64,000 nt of DNA from Fuerstiella marisgermanici (GCF_001983935.1 NZ_CP017641.1:7862001-7926000), one strand, 5' to 3'; counted from the stretch's first letter, positions 46,861 through 56,436 are shown. Notes: generated by a model not told the origin, from the letters alone. A program made the numbers and translations.

Positions 46861-48165
46861 TCACGAGCGTGGCCGCTCTTCTGGCTGGTTTTCAACCCGG
46901 ACTTTCTGCCCCGGCACGACTCGATGAACGCCCGCTGCAACGATCCGTTCGCCCTCGTAGACTGTGCCTCGCACGATGGCGAAATCGGCATCGGTGTGCA
47001 GTACTTCCACCGATCGAGCTTTCAGGATGCCGACGTCATCAGAGAAACCATCCTGCTGTTCGACGACGTAAATCGACCATAGTCCACGCGACGCCGACGC
47101 CAGCGATGTTAGTGGTACTCGGAAACCGTCGATCGCCCGTTTTTCTGTCACGGCCATTCGCACCAATTGACCATCGGCCAGATGGTCCGGGTGAGCGTCA
47201 TCGACCGCGATCACAACCGTCTGTGTTCGCGTCTGCACATCAACCTGCGGCACGATCTGTTTGACTTTTCCGGTGAAGTTTGCGGTTCCGGCGGCTAAGA
47301 CGACGTAGTCCGTCTTCGTCAATTGATCAAGCAAAGCAGTGGGGACGCCAACACGAGCTTCAAGCTGATCGGATTCAATCAGTTCGAAGACTGGTTGCTG
47401 AGGATTCAGGAAATCTCCCTCGTCAGCCATTCTTTTGACGATGGTGCCTGCGAACGGAGCCATGAGCTGGCTGTCGGAAATGTCGAGCTGCAGCTGTTCT
47501 AACTGTGAATCAATCCCTGCCACCAACGCTTCCTGAGCAGCCACTTTTTCTGTTCGTGTGCCAGCTTCTAGTTCGTCCAGCTTTCTTGCCGCCGCGTCCT
47601 TTTGTGCGGCTGCGGCCTGCCATGCAAGTCGAGCTTCATCGATTGCCTGAGCGCTGGTGGCCTCACGCTGAAATAAGTCTTCGACCCGATTTAGCGTGGC
47701 TTTTTGCAGGTCCGCATCGGCAGCGATCGCAGCCAGTTCGGCTCTTGCAGCCGCGATCGTTTCCTGGCGCGGCCCCGCTTTTAGTTCAGCAAGGACGGCG
47801 GCCTGCTGCGACCGACTGGCCTGCAGTTGAATCAATTGGTTCTGCAGTTGACGCTGGTCAATCGTGGCGAGCACCTGTCCGTTTTGGACATAGTCGCCAT
47901 CGTCAACGTTGACACTTTCCAGCCGCGCAGGGCGTTCAAACGCCAGCCGCGTTCGACGTGCGGCGACGAGCGTGCCAGTGAATTGTCTGTCGCGTGTGAT
48001 CGATGTCGCCGCTTCCAGCACCAGCGTTTCGACCGGCATCGCCTCCTTGAATTCTGACAATTCCGCGTCGGGTTCGTCGGCTGTGAAGCCACCTGGCGAA
48101 CCGAGCCATGCTCCTGCGAGGCCGACTGCGGCGAACAGTGTGAGGAATGTTGCGGTGAGTTTCAT
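46861..48165 (-). CDS. RND efflux periplasmic adaptor (membrane fusion protein)
   Basis: 434 residues with an N-terminal signal-anchor (MKLTATFLTLFAAVGLAGAWLG). The lipoyl/barrel-sandwich halves are visible (VNVDDGDYVQNGQVLATID and LMAPFAGTIVKRMADEGDFL), separated by a long coiled-coil hairpin (about 115-235, RQETIAAARAELAAIAADADL, EEAGTRTEKVAAQEALV-type). A beta-barrel and membrane-proximal domain follow (NFTGKVKQIVPQVDVQTRTQT). It links the RND permease to an outer-membrane channel. It is 7 bp downstream of the TetR gene's stop and 113 bp upstream of the permease start, so the three genes form one operon. Confidence 0.92.
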   Translation of the reverse strand: MKLTATFLTLFAAVGLAGAWLGSPGGFTADEPDAELSEFKEAMPVETLVLEAATSITRDRQFTGTLVAARRTRLAFERPARLESVNVDDGDYVQNGQVLATIDQRQLQNQLIQLQASRSQQAAVLAELKAGPRQETIAAARAELAAIAADADLQKATLNRVEDLFQREATSAQAIDEARLAWQAAAAQKDAAARKLDELEAGTRTEKVAAQEALVAGIDSQLEQLQLDISDSQLMAPFAGTIVKRMADEGDFLNPQQPVFELIESDQLEARVGVPTALLDQLTKTDYVVLAAGTANFTGKVKQIVPQVDVQTRTQTVVIAVDDAHPDHLADGQLVRMAVTEKRAIDGFRVPLTSLASASRGLWSIYVVEQQDGFSDDVGILKARSVEVLHTDADFAIVRGTVYEGERIVAAGVHRVVPGQKVRVENQPEERPRS

Positions 48166-48172
48166 GAGTCGA

Positions 48173-48907
48173 TTACCAATCCTGCTTCAGTCTGGCAAAC
48201 TCTTTGGCAAACACCTCCGTCGCTATTTTCTGCATCGCAGCATCGAAATCCGTGTCTTTCGAAAGCGGCGTCCAGCCATAGCCATCAAGCAGGTGGTGAA
48301 TGTTGTTGCGGATGGCAAGAAACGGTTCGGCAATCCCCAGTTCAGCCATCGAATCGCTGGTCGCGATAATCGAATACGCGCCCTCCGTCATTGACCACAA
48401 ACCGAACACGACTGCTTCCGGCGTCATACTATGGGGAAGTGCGACATGCTTTTGCGCAATCGCGTCACGGACGATGCCCGCCACGATACCAACGCATTGC
48501 ATCTGGCAGGTCTTCACCAGAGTGCGGCGTTCTTCGGTCGTTTTGTCCCAGATCGAATCAGACTTCACGATCTGTTCGACGCGAAAGTGCTCCGGGTAAA
48601 GCCGGACAAACAATTCGGACGCGACGCCAATGGCCGCCAGCCGAACTCGAGGCACATCCGGGTACGCGGCCGCTCGCTGAAACATGTCGCGGCGTTTGTC
48701 CATTGTGGCGACCAGCAGCGCCAGAATGATCTCTTCTTTGCAACTGAAGTGATTGTAGATCGTGCCGCGCGAAACGCTTAATTCTTCCGCCAGCGAATCC
48801 AGTCCCAGGCCGTGATAGCCACCTTCCAGCACCATCTGCCGCGATAGCTGCAGGATCCTGTCCTCGCGGTCTTGTATGGCCTGCTTTTTTGGGGTGAGGG
48901 TGCTCAT
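48173..48907 (-). CDS. TetR-family transcription regulator
   Basis: 244 residues. The N-terminal DNA-binding domain is clear at about 15-65: REDRILQLSRQMVLEGGYHG, then LAEELSVSRGTIYNHFSCKEE. The larger C-terminal helical domain is the ligand-binding part and is variable. As first gene of the TetR-MFP-RND operon it is very likely the local repressor, relieved by an exported compound. The upstream sequence contains TGACATTCCGTCA (about 48950-48962 region), a dyad that could be its operator. Ligand is unknown. Confidence 0.9.
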   Translation of the reverse strand: MSTLTPKKQAIQDREDRILQLSRQMVLEGGYHGLGLDSLAEELSVSRGTIYNHFSCKEEIILALLVATMDKRRDMFQRAAAYPDVPRVRLAAIGVASELFVRLYPEHFRVEQIVKSDSIWDKTTEERRTLVKTCQMQCVGIVAGIVRDAIAQKHVALPHSMTPEAVVFGLWSMTEGAYSIIATSDSMAELGIAEPFLAIRNNIHHLLDGYGWTPLSKDTDFDAAMQKIATEVFAKEFARLKQDW

Positions 48908-48914
48908 CGGCCCC

Positions 48915-48942
48915 GTTATATTGACATCGCGCCAGATTTCAA
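48915..48942 (-). promoter_or_regulatory. Candidate sigma-70 promoter of the tetR-efflux operon
   Basis: Read on the minus strand, TTGAAA (48937-48942) and TATAAC (48915-48920) are separated by 16 bp. The transcription start would fall close to the ATG at 48907, which would make the mRNA leaderless or nearly so. The nearby dyad TGACATTCCGTCA overlaps the region just upstream of -35 and could be an operator. Confidence 0.4.
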
Positions 48943-49114
48943 TCGGAAATTTGACGGAATGTCAGAAATGGGCGAGGCTGCTCATTAGGGCGTCAAGGAC
49001 TTGGCCGGAAATCCCAGGCTGGCGGCGTATTTCAGGAACTCTGGCGAGTCCCACGGAAGTCTCCCCGTCCCAGCCTGCGGATGCGATCCGACTGCCCGGT
49101 TTGTTGTATATTGA

Positions 49115-49169
49115 TGCGTGCCACTGTTTTCCAGGTGATAGCAACACTGGCAGAGCCCAGTGGCACGCA
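49115..49169. repeat. Palindromic intergenic element, copy B
   Basis: Perfect 12-bp arms, TGCGTGCCACTG (49115-49126) and CAGTGGCACGCA (49158-49169). The internal GGCAGAGCC next to the right arm matches copy A (36521-36536). It sits between two minus-strand genes. Confidence 0.65.
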
Positions 49170-49215
49170 AACCGTCAATTCATGCCTGACGCACCAATAC
49201 GTTGCAGCGAGCGGA

Positions 49216-51111
49216 CTATTTTTCGGCGAATTGTGATGCGATAAAACGTCCGACGCCGCGGACGAAACCAGCGTCCAGCCGTGTTCGCAATCGGACGCCC
49301 TTGTCGGTTGGTCGAGCGTCCACCTGGATCAGGTCGTCGCCTTCTGCGATAGCTTCGCCAATCGTTCCGAACAACTCTTGTCTGCGAGCCGCCCGGCGTT
49401 GGCGAAATTCGCTCGTCGCGCGCCGTCGTTCGTCGCCGCCGTTCGCATTCTGGTCGGAAGGCTTGCCTCCTTTGGCGGCCTCGGCCAGCGCTGCTTGACT
49501 GGCTTCTTTCGCTGCGGCTTCTTTCGCCGCAGCGACGTCGCGGTTGGCCGATTGAGCGCCTTGAATAAGATCTTTCAATTCATTCACATGAACGACCACG
49601 CGGAACGACGCTGGGATTTCGCGTTCTGTGGGATTTTCGTGAGCGGCTGCGAGTTCATCCATGACGTTAGTCAGCACGTCAAAGGATTCCTCACCGCCCA
49701 AACATATCCAGGCCGAACGACCGCCAACTCCGACTGACACGCCAGGGCTTGCCCCAAACAGTTCCGTCGCGCCTGCGTCGGGTTTGTCGAATTCCAGGCG
49801 ATGGAATGTGATGCCAGCATGTTCGTTGTTCCCTGTTTCGATTTTGCCGATGCCGTCTTTTCCGTCGAGGCGTTGCAGGGCATCCAGCAAGCCCGCCGCA
49901 ATATCTTCACCGTCTTCCACACGGGCCGCGCCGACCACAACCAGCTTGTCGTCTGAATCGCGGTACATCTGGCTGAAGAAGTCGAGGTGTCCTTCTTTGA
50001 AGGTGGCCTGCAACGCTGAGATCGCATGAATAAGAGGGCTGCTTTCGTCGGGAATGCTGCCCAGATCCTGCTCTTCGATCAGTTGCGGCAAAAAGCCTTT
50101 CAGCCCCTCAAGAGCCCCTTCATAGCGCACTCGATCACGTTCGGCGATCACACTGGACAGTGACAGTGAAACCGGAGACTCCTCGCTTAACAGAGGCGTG
50201 AAATAGCTTGGTTTCGTTCCCGACGCGAGGATCTCTTCCAGCATCTTTGATCCGTCGCGCACGTCCATCACGAAGTCAAAATTCGCACCTGGTTCGTCGG
50301 GAGTGAGTCTCACGCCGATCGACATTTTGCGGCATTCGTCGAACAGCAATCTTAGTCCGTCGATGTCGCCCTGCATCCATGACTTGCGCATTGCGTACAG
50401 GCTTTCGGATTCGCCGTCGCGCTGCTGCATTTGGGTACTCATTGTGGACGTCAGCACGTTGAGGATCAGATCGCGCGTGCCCTTTGGCACGGCTTCCACA
50501 TCCAACATCACGCCGATATCAAATTGATTCACCAGGCCGGCCACCAGCGTGGATGGATCCGGAAGGTCTCGTTCGAACGCCGGATCCGGGTCCATCATGG
50601 GCAACTGGATAAAGGCATAGTCGCCTTGAGTTCTGATTTGCGTATTTTGGCGAGCACCAATCAATTCGTAGCGACCTTCTTCGACGGGATCCGGTCGCAT
50701 GATGACGGGGCCGAGTTCCATCATGGATTGAAACTCTTCCGGGCTGGACATCGGCAGGAACGCGACGAATTCAAACGCCGGAGGGAACACGCTGTCCAAA
50801 AAGACCATCATGCCAACTGGCCGATCCCAGTTCAGGCCTTGCAGACCGTTTAGGTTTTTGTCGAGCTGATCCAGGATGGCATCGACGGCGTCTGGCGTTC
50901 CGGCCAGTTCGAACATGAACGACGCTTTTTCTTTGAGCCGGTTTGGGCTGGCCGCCGTTATTACGACGAACGGTCGTTTCCCAAGCGAAAAAATGGGCTC
51001 CGGCTTATCGTCTTCGTCGCGTGCGATCGCAGGGGAATTGACACAGGCTAGTGACAGCAGCAGTGCGGCGGACAGCAGCTTTCGAACCGAAGGCAGGCGA
51101 AGACAGTTCAT
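49216..51111 (-). CDS. Secreted protein of unknown function (planctomycete-type)
   Basis: 631 residues from the ATG at 51111, which starts a signal peptide (MNCLRLPSVRKLLSAALLLSLACVNSPAIA); an open frame 52 codons longer has no signal features. The body is acidic and mixed alpha/beta with two similar-looking halves (VIMRPDPVEEGRYELIGARQNTQ, and later KIETGNNEHAGITFHRLEFDK). An Ala/Lys-rich coiled-coil stretch at about 515-560 (AAKEAAAKEASQAALAEAAK) leads to an Arg-rich segment. No catalytic motif was recognised. It is likely a periplasmic structural or binding protein; no function can be named. Confidence 0.72.
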   Translation of the reverse strand: MNCLRLPSVRKLLSAALLLSLACVNSPAIARDEDDKPEPIFSLGKRPFVVITAASPNRLKEKASFMFELAGTPDAVDAILDQLDKNLNGLQGLNWDRPVGMMVFLDSVFPPAFEFVAFLPMSSPEEFQSMMELGPVIMRPDPVEEGRYELIGARQNTQIRTQGDYAFIQLPMMDPDPAFERDLPDPSTLVAGLVNQFDIGVMLDVEAVPKGTRDLILNVLTSTMSTQMQQRDGESESLYAMRKSWMQGDIDGLRLLFDECRKMSIGVRLTPDEPGANFDFVMDVRDGSKMLEEILASGTKPSYFTPLLSEESPVSLSLSSVIAERDRVRYEGALEGLKGFLPQLIEEQDLGSIPDESSPLIHAISALQATFKEGHLDFFSQMYRDSDDKLVVVGAARVEDGEDIAAGLLDALQRLDGKDGIGKIETGNNEHAGITFHRLEFDKPDAGATELFGASPGVSVGVGGRSAWICLGGEESFDVLTNVMDELAAAHENPTEREIPASFRVVVHVNELKDLIQGAQSANRDVAAAKEAAAKEASQAALAEAAKGGKPSDQNANGGDERRRATSEFRQRRAARRQELFGTIGEAIAEGDDLIQVDARPTDKGVRLRTRLDAGFVRGVGRFIASQFAEK

Positions 51112-51400
51112 TTGGGGACCCTGTAGCTTGGCAGAGAATATCGTGGGGAAGCGGGCGAATAACGTGTGCAGGAACAGTCCCGAAGTGAGTTCTGCACAAT
51201 GGCACACCGAGATCGTCGAATACGCTGCGACGACCTCGGAACACCATCGTACTGGATTTCGGAACATGCCGTAGTTCGCCGGTCAGTGGCAAATCCAGGC
51301 ACTCAATTGTAGAAACTCGAAATCGTTGGCAAGGGGTCGCAGCACCTTGTGGAAACGGATGATCTGGTCGAAATTTGAGGCTTAACACAGGACAGCAATC
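51112..51400. other. Intergenic region between divergent genes
   Basis: 289 bp between the starts of the unknown secreted protein gene (minus) and the DUF1294 gene (plus). It should hold both promoters. No repeats or clear signals were found, apart from short A/T-rich patches. Confidence 0.3.
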
Positions 51401-51796
51401 ATGAAAACGCCCGATTTTCGCAAGCCGTGGCTGTTGATTGCCGGGTTCTGGTTCCTTTGTGCCGCCGGGCTTTTGGCCGCAAGTCTGCTGACAGACGCTT
51501 TTACGCCGGGGCTGGCGGGCGACCTGTATTGTGCCGCGGTGGCGCTGTTTAGCCCTCTTGCGCTGGCAGCGTTCGGGTGGGACAAGTGGAAGGCGGAGCG
51601 TGACGGCCGGCGGATTCCCGAAAAAAGGCTGCTATTACTGGCGTTTTTAGGCGGTTGGCCGGGAGCTGTTGCGGGTCAGCAGTGGTTTCGCCACAAGACG
51701 ATCAAGCCCGTTTTTCGCTCAATTCTGGTCGCCATTGCCGTGCTGCATCTGGTGGCGGTGGGATTTGTTGTCTATCGAAGTTTCGGTAGCGCGTGA
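51401..51796 (+). CDS. DUF1294 membrane protein
   Basis: 131 residues with four hydrophobic segments (about 13-33, 42-60, 76-92 and 105-127). The DUF1294 signature is clear: FGWDKWKAERDGRRIPEKRLL, then LGGWPGAVAGQQWFRHKTIKP. This short domain occurs alone or fused to cold-shock domains; its function is unknown. Length is somewhat longer than the domain because of an extra N-terminal helix. Confidence 0.85.
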   Translation: MKTPDFRKPWLLIAGFWFLCAAGLLAASLLTDAFTPGLAGDLYCAAVALFSPLALAAFGWDKWKAERDGRRIPEKRLLLLAFLGGWPGAVAGQQWFRHKTIKPVFRSILVAIAVLHLVAVGFVVYRSFGSA

Positions 51797-52196
51797 CAGT
51801 AAACGGCGCAAATCGCCGGTTCGTTTTTGATCTGTCTGGCGAATTCTGCCGCGCACTCGCGGGAAATGCGTTCTTTCCGCTGATCGACCACCCTGCTCTG
51901 GCCGCCGGGCAAATTTTTGCACCGTTCTGCACCGAAAGCCGTGTTGCTGCGGAAATCGGGCAAAGTTACAACCGCCGCGTCTCTCATTAGGCAGAAGAAT
52001 CGCCCGGCGCGAATTCCGTTGCCTGTCATCGAGTTCATGGCGGAAATCTGCGTCGTCTACTGACGTCGCCTTCGGCTCGGACTCGGTGACAAAGTCCTCT
52101 CTGAATTATCTGCTGCGAACGACAAGCAGGACGCTTGTAACACGCGGTACGTGAGTCATCACGGCTCACAATCTCATATCTGACTTGAGGAACGTC
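51797..52196. other. Intergenic region upstream of the inverse autotransporter gene
   Basis: 400 bp with no supported gene; short frames here have no family resemblance. It should contain the autotransporter's promoter. The ribosome binding site TTGAGG lies just before the ATG at 52197. Confidence 0.4.
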
Positions 52197-55100
52197 ATGA
52201 CGAACGTTCGTGAAATCACTACCCTCACTCGCCACTCGACGCCGTCAAATCCGGTGACAGGCGAAAGAGCGAACGCTGACTGCACGCGGCCAACTGTATG
52301 CGCGGGCCGAGCAATGTCGCTTGTCGCATTCCTGTTCGTGGTTTCCGGCTGGGCTCAATCAACAGTTGAGGCTCAAGACCACACGTACGGTCGCGAACAC
52401 GTCGGGTCTGCTCCGTCCGGAGCGGCCGGCGGCGTCATGGATATCAACCGCCAGGGCATGGGCGTCAATATTCGTGGCGGTCACGTAGCCGGTCAAACGG
52501 TGGGGCGCGAAGATTCTGCGTCGCTGTTTCAGGTGGCTCCTTATGTCAACATCGGCGACGGCCTGCTGTTCGGTGACGGTCGCCTGACCTACGCCAACGA
52601 AGGCGGTTTGGCCTGGAGCTTCGGTGGTGGCTACCGACACTACATCACGGCATGGGACACGATTTTCGGGATCAACGGCTATGCCGATCGAGATTCAATC
52701 ACGGACGCACACTTCCGCCAGTGGGGTGTGGGGGCCGAGTTGATTGGACGGACCTGGGAAGCTCGCGGCAACCTGTATCGCCCATACGGAAAACGGTCTG
52801 AATTGACCGGAACCCGAGCCGACGCGGATAGTGCAATCTTTGTCGGAAACCAGATTCAATTTAATCGCATTGATACGGTGTCGGAAGCTTTGGAAGGCTT
52901 CGACGCGGAAATCGGCTGGCTGTTGCCGGGTGAGTTCTCAGAACGCTTTGATCTTCGAGCGTTTGGCGGTGGTTACCATTACGAAGGCGTCGGGCAGGAC
53001 GGATTCAACGGCTTCAGCACTCGCCTGCAGGCAGATGTTGGCGAATGGCTGGAGCTGGGACTGAAACTGACTGACGACGAAGTCTTCAACACCAACGTGT
53101 CATTTAATGCGATTCTTCACTACGGCGGATTTAAGAGCCAGGAACACACCAGTCGGTCTGCGATTCAACGCATGGCCGAACCTGTTCGTCGTAATTTGAA
53201 CATTGCTGCAATCACAACGGACGTCGTTGTCGGGGGACAGATCGCCAGCGCTGCCGATGGTACTCCGCTGAACATCATCCACGTTAACAGCAACGCGGCG
53301 CCAGGCGGAACAGGCACGGTCGACAACCCATTCAATGCACTTTCCACAGGGCTTGGCGCGCCGGACTCAGACATCGTGTTTGTGCACGCAGGAAGCCAGT
53401 TTAATGTGGCCCCCGAAAACGTAGTGAATCTTGCCGACGATCAAAGTCTGTTCGGTGAAGGTCTGATCCGTGTCGAAACTCTTGGTGGTTCCTTTGTTGA
53501 GAATCGCAAAGTGATTAACACGATTGAACTCGCGGAAATTGGTCCGCTCGTGTTGCCTGATTCGCCAACGTTTGCCGCAGACCTTGCACTATTGGGACCA
53601 GACCCGTTTGGGCCGCAGCCTGAAGCGACGCCACTTGATCCTATTCTTGAGCGACCGATGCTGATTGGAACGGCAGGCGACGCGGTCCGCATGGGGAACC
53701 GAAGTCGTTTGGGCGGATTTATCATCGAAGCACCGACCGGCAACGGAATTGTCATCGATGGTGTCTCCGGGACCAACATCCGCGACACGCTGATTTCGAA
53801 TGCTGGTGGAACCGGTATCCTTGTGCAGAACACAATCGCTGACAGCACAACCACAATTCTGGACACGATGATTCGCGGAGCCGCTGGCCCTGCGTTCCAT
53901 GTTAACGGAGGAGCCGGTCTGATTGGCTTCAACAGCACCAGCACAACGTTGGATCCAGCTTACGGTTCGATCATTAACAGTTCTAACGAAGCTGTGCTGA
54001 TTGAAAACCGGCTGGGCGGATCCGTCAACATGCTGGGATCGACGATTGATGATATCGGAGGCACTGGAATCGTGATTCGTGGCACCGGCGTCGACCCGAC
54101 TCGCGGCAACGTCACCATCGACAATGCGAGTATTGTTGACAGCACCAGCACCGGTATCTCCATTACGAATGCGGAAGGCAATATCGCATTCCGAAACACA
54201 GTGAATGCCGCAACGGCCATCGACAACGCCGCAGGCGATTCTGTGCTGATCGACGGTGTGACGGCGGGTAGCCGCGTTACCTTCGAAAATCTAACCATCA
54301 CGAACCCGCGACTCGGCGGAATCAACATCGATAATCTCGGTGGCAGCTTTGTCTTTACACGGGACCTTGTGATTGGTGCTCCGGGTGCCGGAGCCGTAGC
54401 CGCTCCGGCCATCAGCGTGGCGAACAACTTGGCAACCGGTGACGTCACGTTTGGAAGAAGTGTGTCCATCCAGGGCAGTCTTGGTCGAGGCATCGAACTC
54501 GATTCCAATGCGGCAGGTAGTTCCTTCGCCATCAATGGCCAGCTGGCGGTCACCGCGGCGGCAGCCGAATCGTTGGCCATTGTTAACAACGCGGGAACCG
54601 CTCAGTTCCTCGGCGGCACCACCATTTCTCAACGTGGCGATACGGGTATTCTGATTTCGAATTCAACAGGATCTGTGTCCTTTGAAAACGGGACGTCCGT
54701 ATTAAACGAGAACCTGGTCAACCCAACTGCAGTACAGATCAACGACAACGAATCACTGGTACAGTTCGAAAATCTGGTCGTCACGAACGCACTGCTGGGT
54801 GGCGGCGTTAGCATGGTCAACAATGTCCTGGGCGCACTCGGCCCGGGCACGATGATCTTTAACAATATTGAGATCACGTCGGTCGGCGGCGTCGGCTTTG
54901 GCGGCGACAACAACACAAGCATTCGAGTTGACGACGGAAATATCTCATCGATTGGGGCTGCGGCTGTTAACATCGCGAACTCCGGAATCAACATTACTCT
55001 GGAAAGCGTCAACAGTTCGGCCAGCCCGGACTTTGGTATCAGTCTTGTTGAAACCAACGTCGCCGGACGCCGCAGTTTCCGCGTTCTGGGTGACACCACA

Positions 55101-56297
55101 CTTCCGGGCTTCGGCACGGGCGGCACAATTGATACGGCCGCGATCTCTGGTGTCAACCTGCAGAACGCTGGCCAGGTGTCGCTGTATTCGATGACGTTTG
55201 ATAACAACAACTACGGCTTCTTCATTCGAAACAGCGGCCTGTTGGAGGACGACGATCAGTACCTCGACCTGCAGTTTGATCAGGTATTGGATTCCGACAT
55301 TCGCGGGATCGACAGTGAGAACCTGGTTATCCTGAACATCGAAGATTCAATCTTCGATGGCAACGGAGATGCAGCAGCGGCGGCAGGGAACCCAGATCCC
55401 AACGGCGGGTTTCTTACCGTTAACCGCGAGTCAATTTTCCTGAATTACACGGAACGTCTGAACAACGAAGACTTCACACTCTTCACTCAGTTCGACAACC
55501 CTTACACATTGAATGTTGAACGCACCTCGTTTGCTGACAACTCAGACGACATCATCGTGATCACGAATTCGCCTGCGGCTGACGATGCCTTCCTGGATGT
55601 GAATATCACGGACAGTGATTTCCAGATGAACGACACGTTGGACATCGACCCCGGCGATCTTAGTGAAACCGCATTCCTAATGAATTGGGGCGGCGTGGCT
55701 CGAGTGAATCTGTTCAATAACAGCGTCAGTATGAACGGACTTAGCACGCTTGAAAGTCAGACGGCGTTCGAAATCGAAATGGATTCGTTTACGGATGAAT
55801 TGATTCTGGACATCGTCGCCAACACGATCCCGATTAGTGCTCAGCCAAACGCCGTTGGTATCAGTGTGGAAACCGAATCTGTTGCATCGATGCTGATCAG
55901 CAACAACGAATTCACGATGAGCGGCGAAAACAGTACGGGCATGTTGTTCGACCTTGGTCCGAACAACCAAACCGCGATCCTGAACAATACCATGATCTTT
56001 CAAAACGATGGCGGTACCGGAATGTTGTTTAGCATGGTGGAACAACCGGCATTGTTTACGATCAGTGGCAACAACATCGGTTTAACTGACCTTGCTGTTG
56101 GCACGAACGAAATTGGTATCCTGTTCCGCACCGTGATTGGAACGCCAAGTCTGCAGGGCAACCTGAACAACCAGATTGTGCTGCTGAATCCAGGGTTCAT
56201 TCCTGGTGGCGGAGGCATCCCGAGCAACATCGAAGTCTTCTTCCAGATTCCACGAGCCAACGGTCAGATTCTCGTGAACGGCGGATTGGTGCCGTAG
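52197..56297 (+). CDS. Inverse autotransporter: N-terminal outer-membrane barrel with beta-helix passenger
   Basis: 1366 residues from the ATG at 52197, preceded by GAGG; a TTG four codons upstream is an alternative. An extended signal region is followed by a hydrophobic core at about 40-58 (MSLVAFLFVVSGWAQS). Residues about 70-315 show the inverse autotransporter barrel pattern of amphipathic strands and turns (APYVNIGDGLLFGDGRLTYA, WSFGGGYRHYITAWDTIFGI, and WEARGNLYRPYGKRSE). The long C-terminal part (about 360-1366) has parallel beta-helix rungs rich in N, T, G and I (GGTGIVIRGTGVD, ILISNSTGSVSFENG). The order barrel-then-passenger is that of intimin/invasin-type (type Ve) secretion, so the beta-helix is probably displayed on the surface. 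Its ligand is unknown. A strong terminator follows. Confidence 0.82.
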   Translation: MTNVREITTLTRHSTPSNPVTGERANADCTRPTVCAGRAMSLVAFLFVVSGWAQSTVEAQDHTYGREHVGSAPSGAAGGVMDINRQGMGVNIRGGHVAGQTVGREDSASLFQVAPYVNIGDGLLFGDGRLTYANEGGLAWSFGGGYRHYITAWDTIFGINGYADRDSITDAHFRQWGVGAELIGRTWEARGNLYRPYGKRSELTGTRADADSAIFVGNQIQFNRIDTVSEALEGFDAEIGWLLPGEFSERFDLRAFGGGYHYEGVGQDGFNGFSTRLQADVGEWLELGLKLTDDEVFNTNVSFNAILHYGGFKSQEHTSRSAIQRMAEPVRRNLNIAAITTDVVVGGQIASAADGTPLNIIHVNSNAAPGGTGTVDNPFNALSTGLGAPDSDIVFVHAGSQFNVAPENVVNLADDQSLFGEGLIRVETLGGSFVENRKVINTIELAEIGPLVLPDSPTFAADLALLGPDPFGPQPEATPLDPILERPMLIGTAGDAVRMGNRSRLGGFIIEAPTGNGIVIDGVSGTNIRDTLISNAGGTGILVQNTIADSTTTILDTMIRGAAGPAFHVNGGAGLIGFNSTSTTLDPAYGSIINSSNEAVLIENRLGGSVNMLGSTIDDIGGTGIVIRGTGVDPTRGNVTIDNASIVDSTSTGISITNAEGNIAFRNTVNAATAIDNAAGDSVLIDGVTAGSRVTFENLTITNPRLGGINIDNLGGSFVFTRDLVIGAPGAGAVAAPAISVANNLATGDVTFGRSVSIQGSLGRGIELDSNAAGSSFAINGQLAVTAAAAESLAIVNNAGTAQFLGGTTISQRGDTGILISNSTGSVSFENGTSVLNENLVNPTAVQINDNESLVQFENLVVTNALLGGGVSMVNNVLGALGPGTMIFNNIEITSVGGVGFGGDNNTSIRVDDGNISSIGAAAVNIANSGINITLESVNSSASPDFGISLVETNVAGRRSFRVLGDTTLPGFGTGGTIDTAAISGVNLQNAGQVSLYSMTFDNNNYGFFIRNSGLLEDDDQYLDLQFDQVLDSDIRGIDSENLVILNIEDSIFDGNGDAAAAAGNPDPNGGFLTVNRESIFLNYTERLNNEDFTLFTQFDNPYTLNVERTSFADNSDDIIVITNSPAADDAFLDVNITDSDFQMNDTLDIDPGDLSETAFLMNWGGVARVNLFNNSVSMNGLSTLESQTAFEIEMDSFTDELILDIVANTIPISAQPNAVGISVETESVASMLISNNEFTMSGENSTGMLFDLGPNNQTAILNNTMIFQNDGGTGMLFSMVEQPALFTISGNNIGLTDLAVGTNEIGILFRTVIGTPSLQGNLNNQIVLLNPGFIPGGGGIPSNIEVFFQIPRANGQILVNGGLVP

Positions 56298-56326
56298 TAC
56301 TCAAGACAGCGAGAACCCTGAATTCT

Positions 56327-56361
56327 GAAGCCCGGCTTTTCGAAAAAGCCGGGCTTCTTTT
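56327..56361 (+). terminator. Rho-independent terminator of the autotransporter gene
   Basis: GAAGCCCGGCTTTT (56327-56340) pairs with AAAAGCCGGGCTTC (56344-56357) in a near-perfect GC-rich stem with a short loop, followed by TTTT. It lies 30 bp after the stop. Confidence 0.88.
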
Positions 56362-56436
56362 GTATCGATCGCCTGCCACCCACATTCAGTGGGTCAGTAT
56401 GGCAATTCCAAACGCTGTCTCTACAATTTCACGGCA

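Larger units (their letters stand above)
48908..49215. other. Intergenic region with efflux-operon promoter and palindromic element
   Basis: 308 bp between the start of the efflux operon and the end of the next minus-strand gene. It holds a candidate promoter (48915-48942), a TGAC-ATTCC-GTCA dyad next to it, and a palindromic repeat (49115-49169). No gene is seen. Confidence 0.45.

Noticed and set aside
49216-51111. Possible lipoprotein reading of the signal (LSLAC)
   Set aside because: LSLAC at about residues 19-23 loosely resembles a lipobox, but the region continues to an Ala-x-Ala cleavage site (PAIA); a normal secreted form is at least as likely, so no lipoprotein claim is made.
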